Shown here one piece after another: positions 32,294-41,008 of a stretch of 62,670 nucleotides of DNA. Location: contig NZ_JAHKQE010000016.1 of assembly GCF_018860855.1 (NCBI RefSeq), positions 1-62,670 on the forward strand. The letters run 5' to 3'. The notes under the pieces were generated by a model. That model was not told the DNA's origin. It did no database searches and was given only the letters and a program-made list of their open reading frames with translations. Origin of the DNA: Amphritea atlantica. Lineage in GTDB: Bacteria > Pseudomonadota > Gammaproteobacteria > Pseudomonadales > Balneatricaceae. Made by a program: the position numbers and the translations under genes. The stretch's first letter is position 1. Every line of letters starts with the position of its first letter.

Positions 32294-32633
32294 CTCTAAT
32301 CACCTCAACCTGTTCAGGAATTCGCATGCCTAGGCGTTTAATTGCCACTGACTCAACCCGATTATTCGCGGCCAACGTGCCCTGTTCGAGCAATAACTGA
32401 CCCCACTCAACCTGTAACTCATCCCACTGCTGCACCAACTCTTGCTGCTGATTAAACAAAACCCGGTACTGATGTGCCGACCAGATAACCAACAATGCCG
32501 ACACCACCAGCAGCGCGACTAAACAAAACAGCAGCAAACCCGGCTTAATTAGCTCAGTAGGTTCAATCACCCCACTGATCGGCGGCTCCTCTTTCGCCTT
32601 CAGCCAGCTTGGTAATGGCAGACTCAGTTTCAT
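32283..32633 (-). CDS. ftsL: Cell division protein FtsL
   Basis: FtsL is a bitopic divisome scaffold that forms a coiled coil with FtsB. The 116-residue protein has a cytoplasmic tail, one membrane helix (about 33-54) and a Gln/Glu/Leu-rich coiled coil ending in the conserved RLGMRIP motif. Sequence is poorly conserved in this family; position between rsmH and ftsI and the architecture make the call. The start overlaps the rsmH stop (ATGA). Confidence 0.92.
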   Translation of the reverse strand: MKLSLPLPSWLKAKEEPPISGVIEPTELIKPGLLLFCLVALLVVSALLVIWSAHQYRVLFNQQQELVQQWDELQVEWGQLLLEQGTLAANNRVESVAIKRLGMRIPEQVEVIRDER

Positions 32634-33568
32634 CGTAGTTTTTTAGCAACCCGCATCACGGCACTACGTGAACGAGGGTTATCAGACACCTCATCCTGTC
32701 CCGCTTTCATCGCTTTACCCACCGCCTTAAGACGGATATTCAACATATCATCCGTCACCGGAATACCGGGGGGAAGGTGTTCATCACCTTTGACATACTT
32801 ACGGATGAAGCGCTTAACGATGCGGTCTTCCAGCGAATGAAAACTGATCACCACCAGCTTGCCACCCGGTTTCAGCATCTCGAGCGCCTGATCTAGGCAA
32901 TCTTCCAGATCTTCCAGTTCACGATTAATAAAGATACGAATACCTTGAAATGCGCGGGTAGCCGGATTTTTACCTTTCTCCCACGCAGGGTTCGCCTCAG
33001 TAATAATTTTCGCCAAGCGGCCTGTCGTCACAATAGGATCCAACGCGCGCTCATGAACAATCGCCTTGGCCATCCGCCGCGAATGCCGCTCTTCACCATA
33101 GGTATAGAGCACGTCGGCAATCTCTTTCTCTCCTGCCCGTGCCAACCACTGCGCTGCGCTTTCACCGACATCCGGATTCATCCGCATATCCAGCGGCCCA
33201 TCGGACATAAAGCTAAAACCACGATTAGGGTCATCCAATTGCGGCGATGAAACGCCTAGATCTAACAGCACACCATCGACCTGTCCCGCCAACTCCCGCC
33301 GACGAACAAACTCTTCCAACTGCGCAAATGACCCTCGCTCAATACTAAAACGTGGTTCATCGCCAAATCGTTCGGCTGCGCAGATAATCGCTTCCGGATC
33401 TTTATCAATACCCATCAGATGGCCGCGCTCTGATAATCGGCTTAATACCAATGCCGAATGACCTCCACGACCAAAGGTCCCATCGATATAAAACCCATCC
33501 GGATCTTCAACCAGGGTATCCACAGCCTCATTCAGCAACACTGTGATATGTTTAAACTCTGCACTCAT
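32630..33568 (-). CDS. rsmH: 16S rRNA (cytosine(1402)-N4)-methyltransferase RsmH
   Basis: RsmH (MraW) methylates N4 of C1402 in 16S rRNA. The 312-residue protein starts [13 protein letters not shown], has the SAM-binding [14 protein letters not shown], the motif [13 protein letters not shown] and the C-terminal [15 protein letters not shown]. It sits in its usual place between mraZ (18 bp away) and ftsL. Confidence 0.98.
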   Translation of the reverse strand: MSAEFKHITVLLNEAVDTLVEDPDGFYIDGTFGRGGHSALVLSRLSERGHLMGIDKDPEAIICAAERFGDEPRFSIERGSFAQLEEFVRRRELAGQVDGVLLDLGVSSPQLDDPNRGFSFMSDGPLDMRMNPDVGESAAQWLARAGEKEIADVLYTYGEERHSRRMAKAIVHERALDPIVTTGRLAKIITEANPAWEKGKNPATRAFQGIRIFINRELEDLEDCLDQALEMLKPGGKLVVISFHSLEDRIVKRFIRKYVKGDEHLPPGIPVTDDMLNIRLKAVGKAMKAGQDEVSDNPRSRSAVMRVAKKLR

Positions 33569-33586
33569 GTGCTAACCCCTGTCGGT

Positions 33587-34045
33587 TTAAAGTGATAAAT
33601 TCTGTAATTCATCCGGCAGCTCGGCACCACCATCAACTTCAGCTAAATACTCTTCGCGAGTCGCCATCCAGCGCTCTTCGCTCCAAATTTCAAATTTGCT
33701 GCCCTGTCCCAACAAGATAATTTTCTTGCTTAAGCCAGCATATTCACGCAGCGGGGCCGATAACAATAAACGTCCATTGCCATCCATATCGATATCGGTA
33801 GCATGACCGATCAACAACCGCTGAATACGTCTCGCAGCTCGATTAAAGCTGGGTAATGCTTCAATCTTGGCCTGAATCTCTTCCCATTCGGCCAATGGGT
33901 ATAGCAGCAAGCAACGTTCTTCCGTATCAATCGTCGCAACCAGATGCCCGTCGCAGTGCTCCGTGAGCGTGTCACGGTAGCGCGCCGGCATGACCATACG
34001 GCCTTTGGCATCAAGATTGATTGGATTAACCCCACGAAAAAACAA
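33587..34045 (-). CDS. mraZ: Transcriptional regulator MraZ
   Basis: MraZ is an AbrB-fold regulator that represses the dcw operon it heads. The 152-residue protein has two SpoVT-AbrB-like halves, each with a DxKGR/DxxGR motif (NLDAKGRMVMPARYR and DMDGNGRLLLSAPLRE). The start is TTG at 34045, just after AGGAGAGG; there is no ATG in the right position, so weak initiation may keep the repressor level low. Its operator lies 26-51 bp upstream. Confidence 0.95.
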   Translation of the reverse strand: MFFRGVNPINLDAKGRMVMPARYRDTLTEHCDGHLVATIDTEERCLLLYPLAEWEEIQAKIEALPSFNRAARRIQRLLIGHATDIDMDGNGRLLLSAPLREYAGLSKKIILLGQGSKFEIWSEERWMATREEYLAEVDGGAELPDELQNLSL

Positions 34046-34070
34046 ATACCTCTCCTAAAAAACCAAATTC

Positions 34071-34096
34071 ACCCACATTTACCCACATTTTCCCAC
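34071..34096 (-). promoter_or_regulatory. MraZ operator (TGGGN direct repeats)
   Basis: On the minus strand three exact TGGG(A/T) words occur at 10-bp spacing (complement of CCCA at 34072-34075, 34082-34085 and 34092-34095). A degenerate fourth (TTGGT) follows at the next interval. This is the TGGGN-N5 repeat pattern described for MraZ binding in E. coli. It overlaps the transcription start expected from the adjacent promoter, so it fits autorepression. Confidence 0.85.
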
Positions 34097-34103
34097 TGTG
34101 CAC

Positions 34104-34132
34104 ACTATAGGAATTAACCCCTACATTTGCAA
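34104..34132 (-). promoter_or_regulatory. Sigma-70 promoter of the dcw operon
   Basis: TTGCAA and TATAGT on the minus strand are separated by exactly 17 bp. Transcription would begin about 7 bp downstream, directly on the MraZ operator. It is the best promoter match upstream of mraZ. Confidence 0.75.
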
Positions 34133-34538
34133 GAAAGAAAGCGCCTAGAACAAGGTTAGAAACAGACAAACGATGAACTCGACGAATACAATTCATCGCC
34201 GAGCAATACCCATAGGATAAAAACAACCAAGAAAACAGCGAGTTGAAAAAAGTAAGTATTTACTACGCCCAAACACTCGCTATTTCAGATGAAAATAAAG
34301 CAGGAACAAACGGGAGCTATTTAGACCAACCCTCTTCAGCCAAATAGCGACACAACGCCGACCACAAAAACAAAAAACAGCGACACCTTTCTATCAACTT
34401 AAAAGTAGTAACCAAAAAAGCGCACCGATAAGCACAGAAACACATGACCCAAAAAACCTTATACCGACAAAAAAGATACTTACAGGCTAAAAATCAGCCT
34501 CGTTTGTGTTGATACGAGCAAAGAAAAATAAACGCATT
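34133..34538. other. AT-rich gene-free stretch upstream of mraZ
   Basis: About 400 bp rich in A on the plus strand. I see no reading frame with a ribosome site and no tRNA. A weak hairpin AGGCT/AGCCT near 34484-34500 followed by T residues on the minus strand could be a last rnpB-side terminator. Confidence 0.5.
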
Positions 34539-34784
34539 GAACTCAGCGATAAGGCCTAGGTTTCGATAAGGAGCTATCGTGGACATCAAGGTTTAGTCAT
34601 AAAAAAGAAAGTGCAGGAGCGCAAAGTTCGCCGATAAGCCCTAGCTTTTTGACAAGGAGCTGTCGTGGACATCAAGAGCCAAGCCATTAACAAAAAAACG
34701 TAGGAGTGTAGAGTTGGCCGATAAGCCCTAGGTTTTACCGAGAGCTGTCGTGGACATCCAGCGCCTAGATGTAAAAAAATGAGG
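34539..34784 (-). repeat. Degenerate tandem copies of the rnpB 3' end
   Basis: Immediately downstream of rnpB three diverged copies of its 3' terminal sequence follow head to tail. Each carries TGTCCACGA(C/T)A (complement at 34747-34756, 34662-34671 and 34576-34585), then a (G)GGCTTATCGG-like word (CCTTATCG in the last) and a (G/C)AACTCTACAC-like word, diverged in the last two units, and an A/T tract. Periods are 66, 85 and 86 bp counted from the gene copy at 34813-34822. The middle units share an 11-12-bp extra piece (AGCTC...CTAGG) absent from the gene. Confidence 0.85.
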
Positions 34785-35143
<359 letters not shown>

Positions 35144-35150
35144 GGCGCAA

Positions 35151-35178
35151 AGGATACCAGCAAGCACGCCATAAGCAA
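35151..35178 (-). promoter_or_regulatory. Promoter of rnpB
   Basis: TTGCTT and TATCCT are spaced by 16 bp on the minus strand. Seven bases separate the -10 element from the predicted 5' end of the P1 helix at 35143, so the RNA would need little or no 5' trimming. Confidence 0.7.
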
Positions 35179-35203
35179 GCACAACTGCGATCAGCGCACC
35201 GAA

Positions 35204-36055
35204 TTATTTACGCTCAAGCGCCGCCTGATACATCACCTTCTTTTTGATTCCGGTAATTTTCGCCGCCAGCGCCGAAGCCTGCTTCACCGACAACTCCTCC
35301 AACAGAATATCCAGCACTTCACTACTACGAGGATCCAGCAAACTCTCATCCTGCTTAGGCGCCCCCTCAACCATCAGCACAAATTCGCCTTTTCGCTGAT
35401 TAGGGTCGGCTTCAACCTGAGCCAAAACCGCCTCAGCCGTGCCATTGAGAAAGGTTTCAAAGGTTTTGGTCAATTCGCGAGCCAAAGCAATCTGTCGATC
35501 AGGGCCAAAGGCAGCCACTATATCTTTTAAACTGTCGATAATTCGGTGTGGCGATTCATAGAACATCAAGGTGCGGGTTTCCGCCGCCAGCGCGGTATAA
35601 AAATTAAGCCGCTGCTGGGATTTCGCCGGCGGAAAGCCCTCAAACGCAAAACGATCAGAGGGTACACCGGCCGCACAAAGAGCAGCGACCAAGGCACAGC
35701 AACCGGGAAGCGGGCTAACTTTAAAGCCTGCCGCACGCACTTCTCGCACTAAAACAAAGCCAGGATCAGAGATTAACGGCGTGCCAGCATCAGAAATCAG
35801 CGCAATATCATCGCCTCTCTGCAACTTTTCGATAATTTTTTGCTGCTGCTGGCGTTCATTATGGTCATGAACTGCTATCATCGGCGTTTTGATATTAAAA
35901 TGTGACAGCAAACGTCCACTATGACGGGTATCTTCAGCCGCAATCAATGCAACCGACTCCAATATACGGAGCGCGCGCGGCGTCATATCTTCCAAGTTGC
36001 CTATTGGCGTTGCGACAACATACAAAACTGCTTCGGACATCAGTATTCGAGCCAT
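35204..36055 (-). CDS. rsmI: 16S rRNA (cytidine(1402)-2'-O)-methyltransferase RsmI
   Basis: RsmI methylates the 2'-O of C1402, the same nucleotide RsmH modifies. The 283-residue protein is a tetrapyrrole-methylase-fold enzyme: LYVVATPIGNLEDMT at the start, AAEDTRHSG, ALISDAGTPLISDPG (SAM loop) and FYESPHRI. Two starts are possible, ATG 36055 (MARILM) or ATG 36040 (MSEAVLY); neither has a strong Shine-Dalgarno. It is divergent from lpoA with only 24 bp between the coding regions. Confidence 0.95.
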   Translation of the reverse strand: MARILMSEAVLYVVATPIGNLEDMTPRALRILESVALIAAEDTRHSGRLLSHFNIKTPMIAVHDHNERQQQQKIIEKLQRGDDIALISDAGTPLISDPGFVLVREVRAAGFKVSPLPGCCALVAALCAAGVPSDRFAFEGFPPAKSQQRLNFYTALAAETRTLMFYESPHRIIDSLKDIVAAFGPDRQIALARELTKTFETFLNGTAEAVLAQVEADPNQRKGEFVLMVEGAPKQDESLLDPRSSEVLDILLEELSVKQASALAAKITGIKKKVMYQAALERK

Positions 36056-36079
36056 TTATAATTCAGGATGTGAAAGTAT

Positions 36080-37894
36080 ATGACGTTTCCAAGCCGTCTG
36101 TCTCTGGTCCTAACCGCCAGCGTGGCACTTTTTCTCACCGGTTGCGGTTCCCAACAGGGAAATATGACCACTCAAGCCCCAGCGGACCCCATGAAACGGG
36201 TCGCTGCACTGATTCAGCAGGCGGAAGTCGCTGCACCAGTAAAAAGTGCACAACTCAAAGCAGAAGCCGCTCGCCTACTCATTTTGCAAAATCGACAGGA
36301 TGAAGCCTCCCAACTACTGGATGAGGTTGATATGCAGCGCTTAACGCCTGCTCTGCAGTTTGAAATTTCTGAGTTAAAAGCCAGAACGGCGCTACAGCAA
36401 CAAGATGGACAGCGAGCGCTACGTTATCTACAGCAACTGCCAGCAGAAACTACCAAAAATCTAGCACCTGAACAGCAATACCAAATTGGTGAAATGCAAG
36501 CCGATGCTTATCGCTATGAACAAAACTCATATAATGAGCTGCAACAACTTATTCAACTGAGCAGCTATAGCCCAGCCGGCAAAGTTAAGGCGCTACACAA
36601 CCGCATTTGGAGCTTACTCACCCAGATGCCAATCGATCAACTCACACAGCTTAGCCAGCAAGCCGACAACAACTATTATCAACAGGGCTGGTATGAACTC
36701 GCCCTAAGCGCAGGCAATGCACACGATCTGAGCCAGCAGAACAAACAACTACAGCAATGGAATGTCCTCTGGCAATCCCACCCTGCCCAGCAAACACCCC
36801 CTGACGCATTACTGGCCGTCACCAACGCTGATACCCTCAGTGCCGAGCATATCGCCCTATTCTTGCCTATGAGTGGTAATTTACAAAAACCTGCTGAGGC
36901 GATAATCACCGGTTTTATGACCGCCCATTACAATGCGGTACAAGCGGGCAAAACAACCGCCAAAGTCACCATGCTCGACTCAACCAAAATCACTACACCA
37001 GAACAACTTTACCAACTAGCCAACGAACGTAATATCGACCTTATAATCGGACCACTGCAAAAAGAGATGGTCGAAAACTTGATCAACTTCGGCCCCGCAC
37101 CTATTCCGACGCTAACACTCAACACTGCCCCTGGCTTGCAGCAAAATAATATTTACCAATTTGGCCTAGCCATCGAAGATGAAGCGGCTCAGGCTGCGGA
37201 ACGCATCTGGCAGGATCAAAAACGCCAAGTACTGGTTTACACGGCCAATACCGACTGGGGTACACGTGCAGCCAGCGCCTTCAAGCAACGCTTCAACGAA
37301 CTCGGTGGCACCGTACTCAACAGTCTCAGCTACAACACCGATACTAGCTACTCCGAACAGGTCGCACAATTACTAGGTACCGACCAAAGCGCTATCCGTA
37401 AAACACAACTAACTCGCATTATCGGACAACGCCCTGAATTTGAAAATCGCCGCCGCCAAGATGTCGATGCTATCTTCCTCTCAGCACTGCCACAAACGGC
37501 TCGACAAATTAAACCGACCCTAGCGTTCCATTACGCAGGCGACATCCCGGTTTATGCCACCTCCCATATTTATACCGGCACCGAATCCGCCATTGAAGAT
37601 CAAGACCTCAACGGTATTCGCTTCGTCACGACCCCTTGGTTTAGTAGCCCACCGTCGGCCGCACACTTACAACTGGCACAACAACGGGACAACACCGATA
37701 GCCGTTTTGGACGTCTCTACGCTCTAGGAATCGATGCCTTTACGCTGTTCCCCTATCTTGCCCAACTATCAGCATCTAGCTCGGCTAAAATAGATGGCGA
37801 AACCGGCTCGCTCTCAATCAATGAGAACAATCAAATTATACGCACCCTTAACTGGACTACGTTCAAACAGGGAATAGCTCAACCACTCGACTAA
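36080..37894 (+). CDS. lpoA: Penicillin-binding protein activator LpoA
   Basis: LpoA is an outer-membrane lipoprotein that reaches through the murein to stimulate PBP1A. The 604-residue protein has a lipoprotein signal peptide ending in the lipobox LTGC (Cys22), an N-terminal TPR-like helical domain rich in Gln/Leu (about 40-240) and a C-terminal periplasmic-binding-protein-like domain (about 255-600, starting HIALFLPMSGNLQKPAEAI). Context rsmI | lpoA-yraN-diaA-dolP equals that of E. coli. Confidence 0.95.
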   Translation: MTFPSRLSLVLTASVALFLTGCGSQQGNMTTQAPADPMKRVAALIQQAEVAAPVKSAQLKAEAARLLILQNRQDEASQLLDEVDMQRLTPALQFEISELKARTALQQQDGQRALRYLQQLPAETTKNLAPEQQYQIGEMQADAYRYEQNSYNELQQLIQLSSYSPAGKVKALHNRIWSLLTQMPIDQLTQLSQQADNNYYQQGWYELALSAGNAHDLSQQNKQLQQWNVLWQSHPAQQTPPDALLAVTNADTLSAEHIALFLPMSGNLQKPAEAIITGFMTAHYNAVQAGKTTAKVTMLDSTKITTPEQLYQLANERNIDLIIGPLQKEMVENLINFGPAPIPTLTLNTAPGLQQNNIYQFGLAIEDEAAQAAERIWQDQKRQVLVYTANTDWGTRAASAFKQRFNELGGTVLNSLSYNTDTSYSEQVAQLLGTDQSAIRKTQLTRIIGQRPEFENRRRQDVDAIFLSALPQTARQIKPTLAFHYAGDIPVYATSHIYTGTESAIEDQDLNGIRFVTTPWFSSPPSAAHLQLAQQRDNTDSRFGRLYALGIDAFTLFPYLAQLSASSSAKIDGETGSLSINENNQIIRTLNWTTFKQGIAQPLD

Positions 37895-37901
37895 AATAAC
37901 G

Positions 37902-38285
37902 ATGGACAGAAAACAGATCGGCAAGGATGCCGAACAAGGCGCACTGCACTATCTCATGCAGCAAGGCTTAAAATTGATCGAACGAAACTATCACTGCCGG
38001 TTTGGTGAAATAGATCTGATCATGCGCGACAAAGATCAGTTAGTCTTTGTTGAGGTGCGAAGTCGGCGCTATCGCCAATGGGGCGGCGCCGGTTTATCGG
38101 TTGATTTTCGCAAACAGAAGAAATTAATAAAAACAGCAAGTTACTTCCTCAGCCAGCAGAAAAGCAGTAACCTGCCTATCTGCCGGTTTGATGTGGTAGC
38201 ATTTGAGGCCAATCAGGGCAACGGGAGTGGAGATTCCCGCCCCGTATGGTATAAAGACGCCTTCAGACCTGAAGCCACTTTCTGA
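37902..38285 (+). CDS. yraN: YraN family (UPF0102) nuclease-fold protein
   Basis: A 127-residue member of the UPF0102/YraN family, with a restriction-endonuclease-like fold and no settled function. The conserved stretch G-x-x-x-E (IGKDAEQGAL), RNYHCRFGEIDLIM and VFVEVRSRR carries the likely E...D...E-x-K-type metal site. It is 7 bp after lpoA and 11 bp before diaA, so it is co-transcribed. Confidence 0.93.
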   Translation: MDRKQIGKDAEQGALHYLMQQGLKLIERNYHCRFGEIDLIMRDKDQLVFVEVRSRRYRQWGGAGLSVDFRKQKKLIKTASYFLSQQKSSNLPICRFDVVAFEANQGNGSGDSRPVWYKDAFRPEATF

Positions 38286-38296
38286 CAGGAGCACCG

Positions 38297-38887
38297 ATGG
38301 TACTTCAAGACCGAGTTATTAACCTATTCCATAACAGCATGGAGGTTAATGCCCAAACCATCGAAGAATACACCCCGATGATCTCGCATGCCGGCGAGCT
38401 GTTACTCGGCTGCCTGATATCCGAAAACAAGATCCTTTGTTGCGGTAACGGTGGTAGTGCGGCCCTTTCACAGCATTTTAGCAGCTTGCTAATGAACCAG
38501 TTTCGCCATGAGCGCCCCGGTCTGCCGGCAATATCGCTCAGCGCCGAAGGCTCAGCCCTCACCGGTATCGCCCAAGATGGCCAGTTTAACGACATCTTTT
38601 CAAAACAGATTCGCGCTCTCGGCCAACCCGGCGACTTATTACTGCTTCTCTCGAGTGACGGCCGGGCCGCCAATCTTGTACAAGCAATTCAAGCAGCCCA
38701 TGATCGAGATATGCTGGTTATTGCCCTTACTGGGGGAACTAATGACGATATTCACTCTCTATTACTGCCGGACGAGGTTGAATTTTGCATCCCGGCAGAC
38801 GATCCAGCCCTTATTTTTGGGGCACAAACACTGATTCTGCACGCCTTGTGCGATCTTATAGATTTTCAACTTTTTGGCGGAGAATAA
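38297..38887 (+). CDS. diaA: DiaA-like SIS-domain DnaA initiator-associating protein
   Basis: A 196-residue SIS-domain protein. DiaA binds DnaA and promotes ordered initiation at oriC in E. coli; the related GmhA is sedoheptulose-7-phosphate isomerase. Here the segment NKILCCGNGGSAA and the end CDLIDFQLFG resemble DiaA closely. The glutamate that follows QHF in GmhA (AQHFAAE) is replaced by Leu (SQHFSSLL), which argues against isomerase activity. The location between yraN and dolP is that of diaA. In Pseudomonas-type genomes it is often labelled phosphoheptose isomerase. Confidence 0.85.
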   Translation: MVLQDRVINLFHNSMEVNAQTIEEYTPMISHAGELLLGCLISENKILCCGNGGSAALSQHFSSLLMNQFRHERPGLPAISLSAEGSALTGIAQDGQFNDIFSKQIRALGQPGDLLLLLSSDGRAANLVQAIQAAHDRDMLVIALTGGTNDDIHSLLLPDEVEFCIPADDPALIFGAQTLILHALCDLIDFQLFGGE

Positions 38888-38890
38888 TTG

Positions 38891-39457
38891 ATGAAACGGA
38901 TAGCAATCCTAGTACTTGCAGGCCTTTTAAGTAGCGGCTGTTCGACCGTTGTCAGCAGCTTAAAAGAAGAGCCTATCAAGGAAGATCCTACCGACCGAAC
39001 CACCGGCAGCTTTGTCGATGACCAACTCATCGAAATCAAAGCCAATGTCAATATCAGCAAGGGCTCAGTAGAGCTCAGCAGTAGCCATATTAACGTCACC
39101 AGCTTTAATGGGATTGTGCTGCTCACCGGCCAAGTTCCCACCGAAGAAAGCCGGTTAGAGGCTGAACAGATTGTTAGTCAGGTACGCAAAATCCGCCGCA
39201 TCCATAATGAGCTAACCATCACCAGCCCCACCGCATCACTGGCACGCGCCAACGACACTTGGATTACCGCCAAGATCAAAGCTAACATGATTGGTGACAA
39301 AGGGATCGATGCGACCCAGATTAAAGTAGTCACCGAAAATGGTGTTGTTTATCTGATGGGCTTGGTTACTCGAGCTCAGTCTGATAAAGCGATTGAGGTT
39401 GTACGTCGTGTAAACGGCATCCAGAAAATCGTTAAGATCTTCGAATATATCGATTAG
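38891..39457 (+). CDS. dolP: BON-domain outer-membrane lipoprotein DolP
   Basis: DolP (YraP) is an outer-membrane lipoprotein that supports envelope integrity and the BAM complex. The 188-residue protein has a lipobox (LSSGC, Cys19) and two BON domains: about 47-113 (SSHINVTSFNGIVLLTG) and about 125-188 (IKVVTENGVVYLMG). The ATG at 38891 is used; the TTG one codon earlier is less likely. It closes the lpoA operon and is followed by a terminator. Confidence 0.94.
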   Translation: MKRIAILVLAGLLSSGCSTVVSSLKEEPIKEDPTDRTTGSFVDDQLIEIKANVNISKGSVELSSSHINVTSFNGIVLLTGQVPTEESRLEAEQIVSQVRKIRRIHNELTITSPTASLARANDTWITAKIKANMIGDKGIDATQIKVVTENGVVYLMGLVTRAQSDKAIEVVRRVNGIQKIVKIFEYID

Positions 39458-39476
39458 ATTAACGTAGGAAATCATG

Positions 39477-39503
39477 AAAAGGTCACCGATGGTGGCCTTT
39501 TTT
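39477..39503 (+). terminator. Terminator downstream of dolP
   Basis: AAAAGGTCACC and GGTGGCCTTTTTT form an 11-bp stem with one G-U pair and a 3-nt loop, ending in six T residues, 19 bp after the dolP stop. Confidence 0.85.
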
Positions 39504-39556
39504 GATGCGGTGCTGTTGAAGAGTAAAGCGCACCCAACATGCGAAAGCAGCGTAGG

Positions 39557-39764
39557 CGTAGGGTGCGATGAAGCATGAACCGCACCGATGGTGCAAATGA
39601 AACATAGATCCACCAATCGTACTCGTGGCTATATCAAAACCATCATTGAATCAAAACCATCACGTTAATGCGACTTTCGGGGGTTTGGTGCGGTTCGCAA
39701 GCTCACCAGCCCCCACCGCGGGAGCTGCGTAGGCGTAGGGTGCGGTGAAGCATGAACCGCACCG
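39557..39764. repeat. Palindromic intergenic repeat copies
   Basis: Three repeat ends are visible. CGTAGGGTGCGATGAAGCAT followed by GAACCGCACCG spans 39557-39587. GGTGCGGTTCGCAAGCTCAC lies at 39687-39706 in opposite orientation. A second near-identical copy of the first end spans 39734-39764. The GGTGCGGT/ACCGCACC core can form a hairpin. They match the ends at 41-162 and 44946-45418. Confidence 0.75.
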
Positions 39765-39813
39765 ATGGTGCTTTAAATTTCAACCTAAAGCCATTGGAAG
39801 ATAATCCAGCGCT

Positions 39814-40227
39814 CTATTTAACAACCTTCAACGAAGGACGGCTCTTTGCTTTCGGCTTTGTGGGCTCTGGCGGTGTAGGGTCCGTCTCAGGCTCTTCCGC
39901 GAAAAGCGCCTCAACACCTGGCTCCGCGCCAAAGCCCATCCCTTGACCGTTCTCACGGGCGTAGATCGCCATCACGGCAACAATTGGCACAAACACATTC
40001 ATGGGTACGCCACCAAAACGTGCATTGAAACTAACCGCATCATTCTCGACCGATAAGTTCTGCACCGCAGAAGGTGCAATATTCAAGACAATCTGACCAT
40101 CACTGATAAATTGCTGCGGCACCATCACACCCTGAATCTCAGCATCAATCACCAAGTGCGGTGTCCAGCCACTATCCAAAATCCACTCATTCAGTGCACG
40201 GATAAGATATCCACGACTCGATTGCAT
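39814..40227 (-). CDS. sspB: ClpXP protease specificity-enhancing factor SspB
   Basis: SspB is the adaptor that delivers ssrA-tagged proteins to ClpXP. The 137-residue protein has the SspB fold (about 1-105: RGYLIRALNEWILDSGWTPH, SFNARFGG, NVFVPIVAVMAIYARENGQGM). An acidic/proline linker follows, then the C-terminal ClpX-binding XB motif RPSLKVVK, which is intact. GGAG precedes the ATG. A hairpin with a T run separates it from sspA. Confidence 0.95.
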   Translation of the reverse strand: MQSSRGYLIRALNEWILDSGWTPHLVIDAEIQGVMVPQQFISDGQIVLNIAPSAVQNLSVENDAVSFNARFGGVPMNVFVPIVAVMAIYARENGQGMGFGAEPGVEALFAEEPETDPTPPEPTKPKAKSRPSLKVVK

Positions 40228-40237
40228 TTTTCACTCC

Positions 40238-40268
40238 AAAAAAAAGGATGAGTAAAAACCCATCCTTT
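40238..40268 (-). terminator. Hairpin with T run between sspA and sspB
   Basis: On the minus strand AAAGGATG and CATCCTTT form an 8-bp stem with a 10-nt loop, followed by a run of eight T residues just before the sspB ribosome site. It can act as a terminator or attenuator that lowers sspB expression relative to sspA. Confidence 0.65.
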
Positions 40269-40288
40269 ATATATTAATATCGTTCGTA

Positions 40289-40918
40289 TCAGTCACGCAT
40301 TTCACGTTCTTCTTCAGACAAGCTGATCTGAAACGCTTCACGCTCAAACAAGCGTTCCATATACTTGATAAGATCTTTGCACTGCGCCTCTGGCAACTCA
40401 ACACCCAGAATCTCTAGGCGCCACAGCAGCGGAGCAATACAGCAGTCTACTAACGTAAACTCTTCACTCATAAAGAAGTCTTTTTCACCAAAGATAGGTG
40501 AAACAGCTACCAAACTGTCACGCAGCGCTTTACGCGCATTATCAGCCTCATCAGCATCTTCAGCCGTCAAAATAACATCGGCCAGAGAACACCAATCACG
40601 CTGAATCCGATACATATACAGACGACTTTCAGCACGTGCAACAGGATAGACAGGTAGTAGCGGCGGATGAGGAAAACGCTCATCCAGATACTCCATCATC
40701 ACATTTGGCTCATACAACACCAGCTCCCGATCCAGTAGAGTCGGCAGGCTGTTGTATGGATTCAGTGAAGCCAGATCCTCAGGCAAACTGTTTGGGTCGC
40801 AATCGTTTATTTCAACGGCAACACCCTTTTCTGCCAGAACGATACGTACCCGATGGCTATAATGATCATTGCCATCGGAGTAAAAAGTCATAGAAGAACG
40901 CTTGGCCACTACACCCAT
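40289..40918 (-). CDS. sspA: Stringent starvation protein A (SspA)
   Basis: SspA is a glutathione-S-transferase-fold protein that binds RNA polymerase and activates starvation and virulence genes. With ATG 40918 it has 209 residues: a thioredoxin-like domain ([25 protein letters not shown]) and an all-helical C-terminal domain. The frame is open nine codons further to 40945, but GGGGTG sits 7 bp before 40918 and the longer start has no ribosome site. It lies downstream of petC, as is common in gammaproteobacteria. Confidence 0.94.
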   Translation of the reverse strand: MGVVAKRSSMTFYSDGNDHYSHRVRIVLAEKGVAVEINDCDPNSLPEDLASLNPYNSLPTLLDRELVLYEPNVMMEYLDERFPHPPLLPVYPVARAESRLYMYRIQRDWCSLADVILTAEDADEADNARKALRDSLVAVSPIFGEKDFFMSEEFTLVDCCIAPLLWRLEILGVELPEAQCKDLIKYMERLFEREAFQISLSEEEREMRD

Positions 40919-40954
40919 TAAATCACCCCGTTTCACTTGTTCCATAAAATAAAT

Positions 40955-40985
40955 ATACGCGGACCAACAAAATTGGCCCGCGTAT
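40955..40985 (-). terminator. Hairpin between petC and sspA
   Basis: ATACGCGG-A-CCAA and TTGG-C-CCGCGTAT form a 13-bp stem (a G-U pair on the minus strand) with a 5-nt loop, followed by a T-rich stretch. It lies 23 bp after petC and probably ends most petABC transcripts. Confidence 0.75.
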
Positions 40986-41008
40986 CGGTAATCTTGCCCA
41001 GCAGACGT

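Larger units (their letters stand above)
39458..39813. other. Gene-free stretch between dolP and sspB
   Basis: This convergent 356-bp stretch holds the dolP terminator (39477-39503) and copies of the palindromic repeat family (39557-39764). No gene is evident. Confidence 0.7.
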
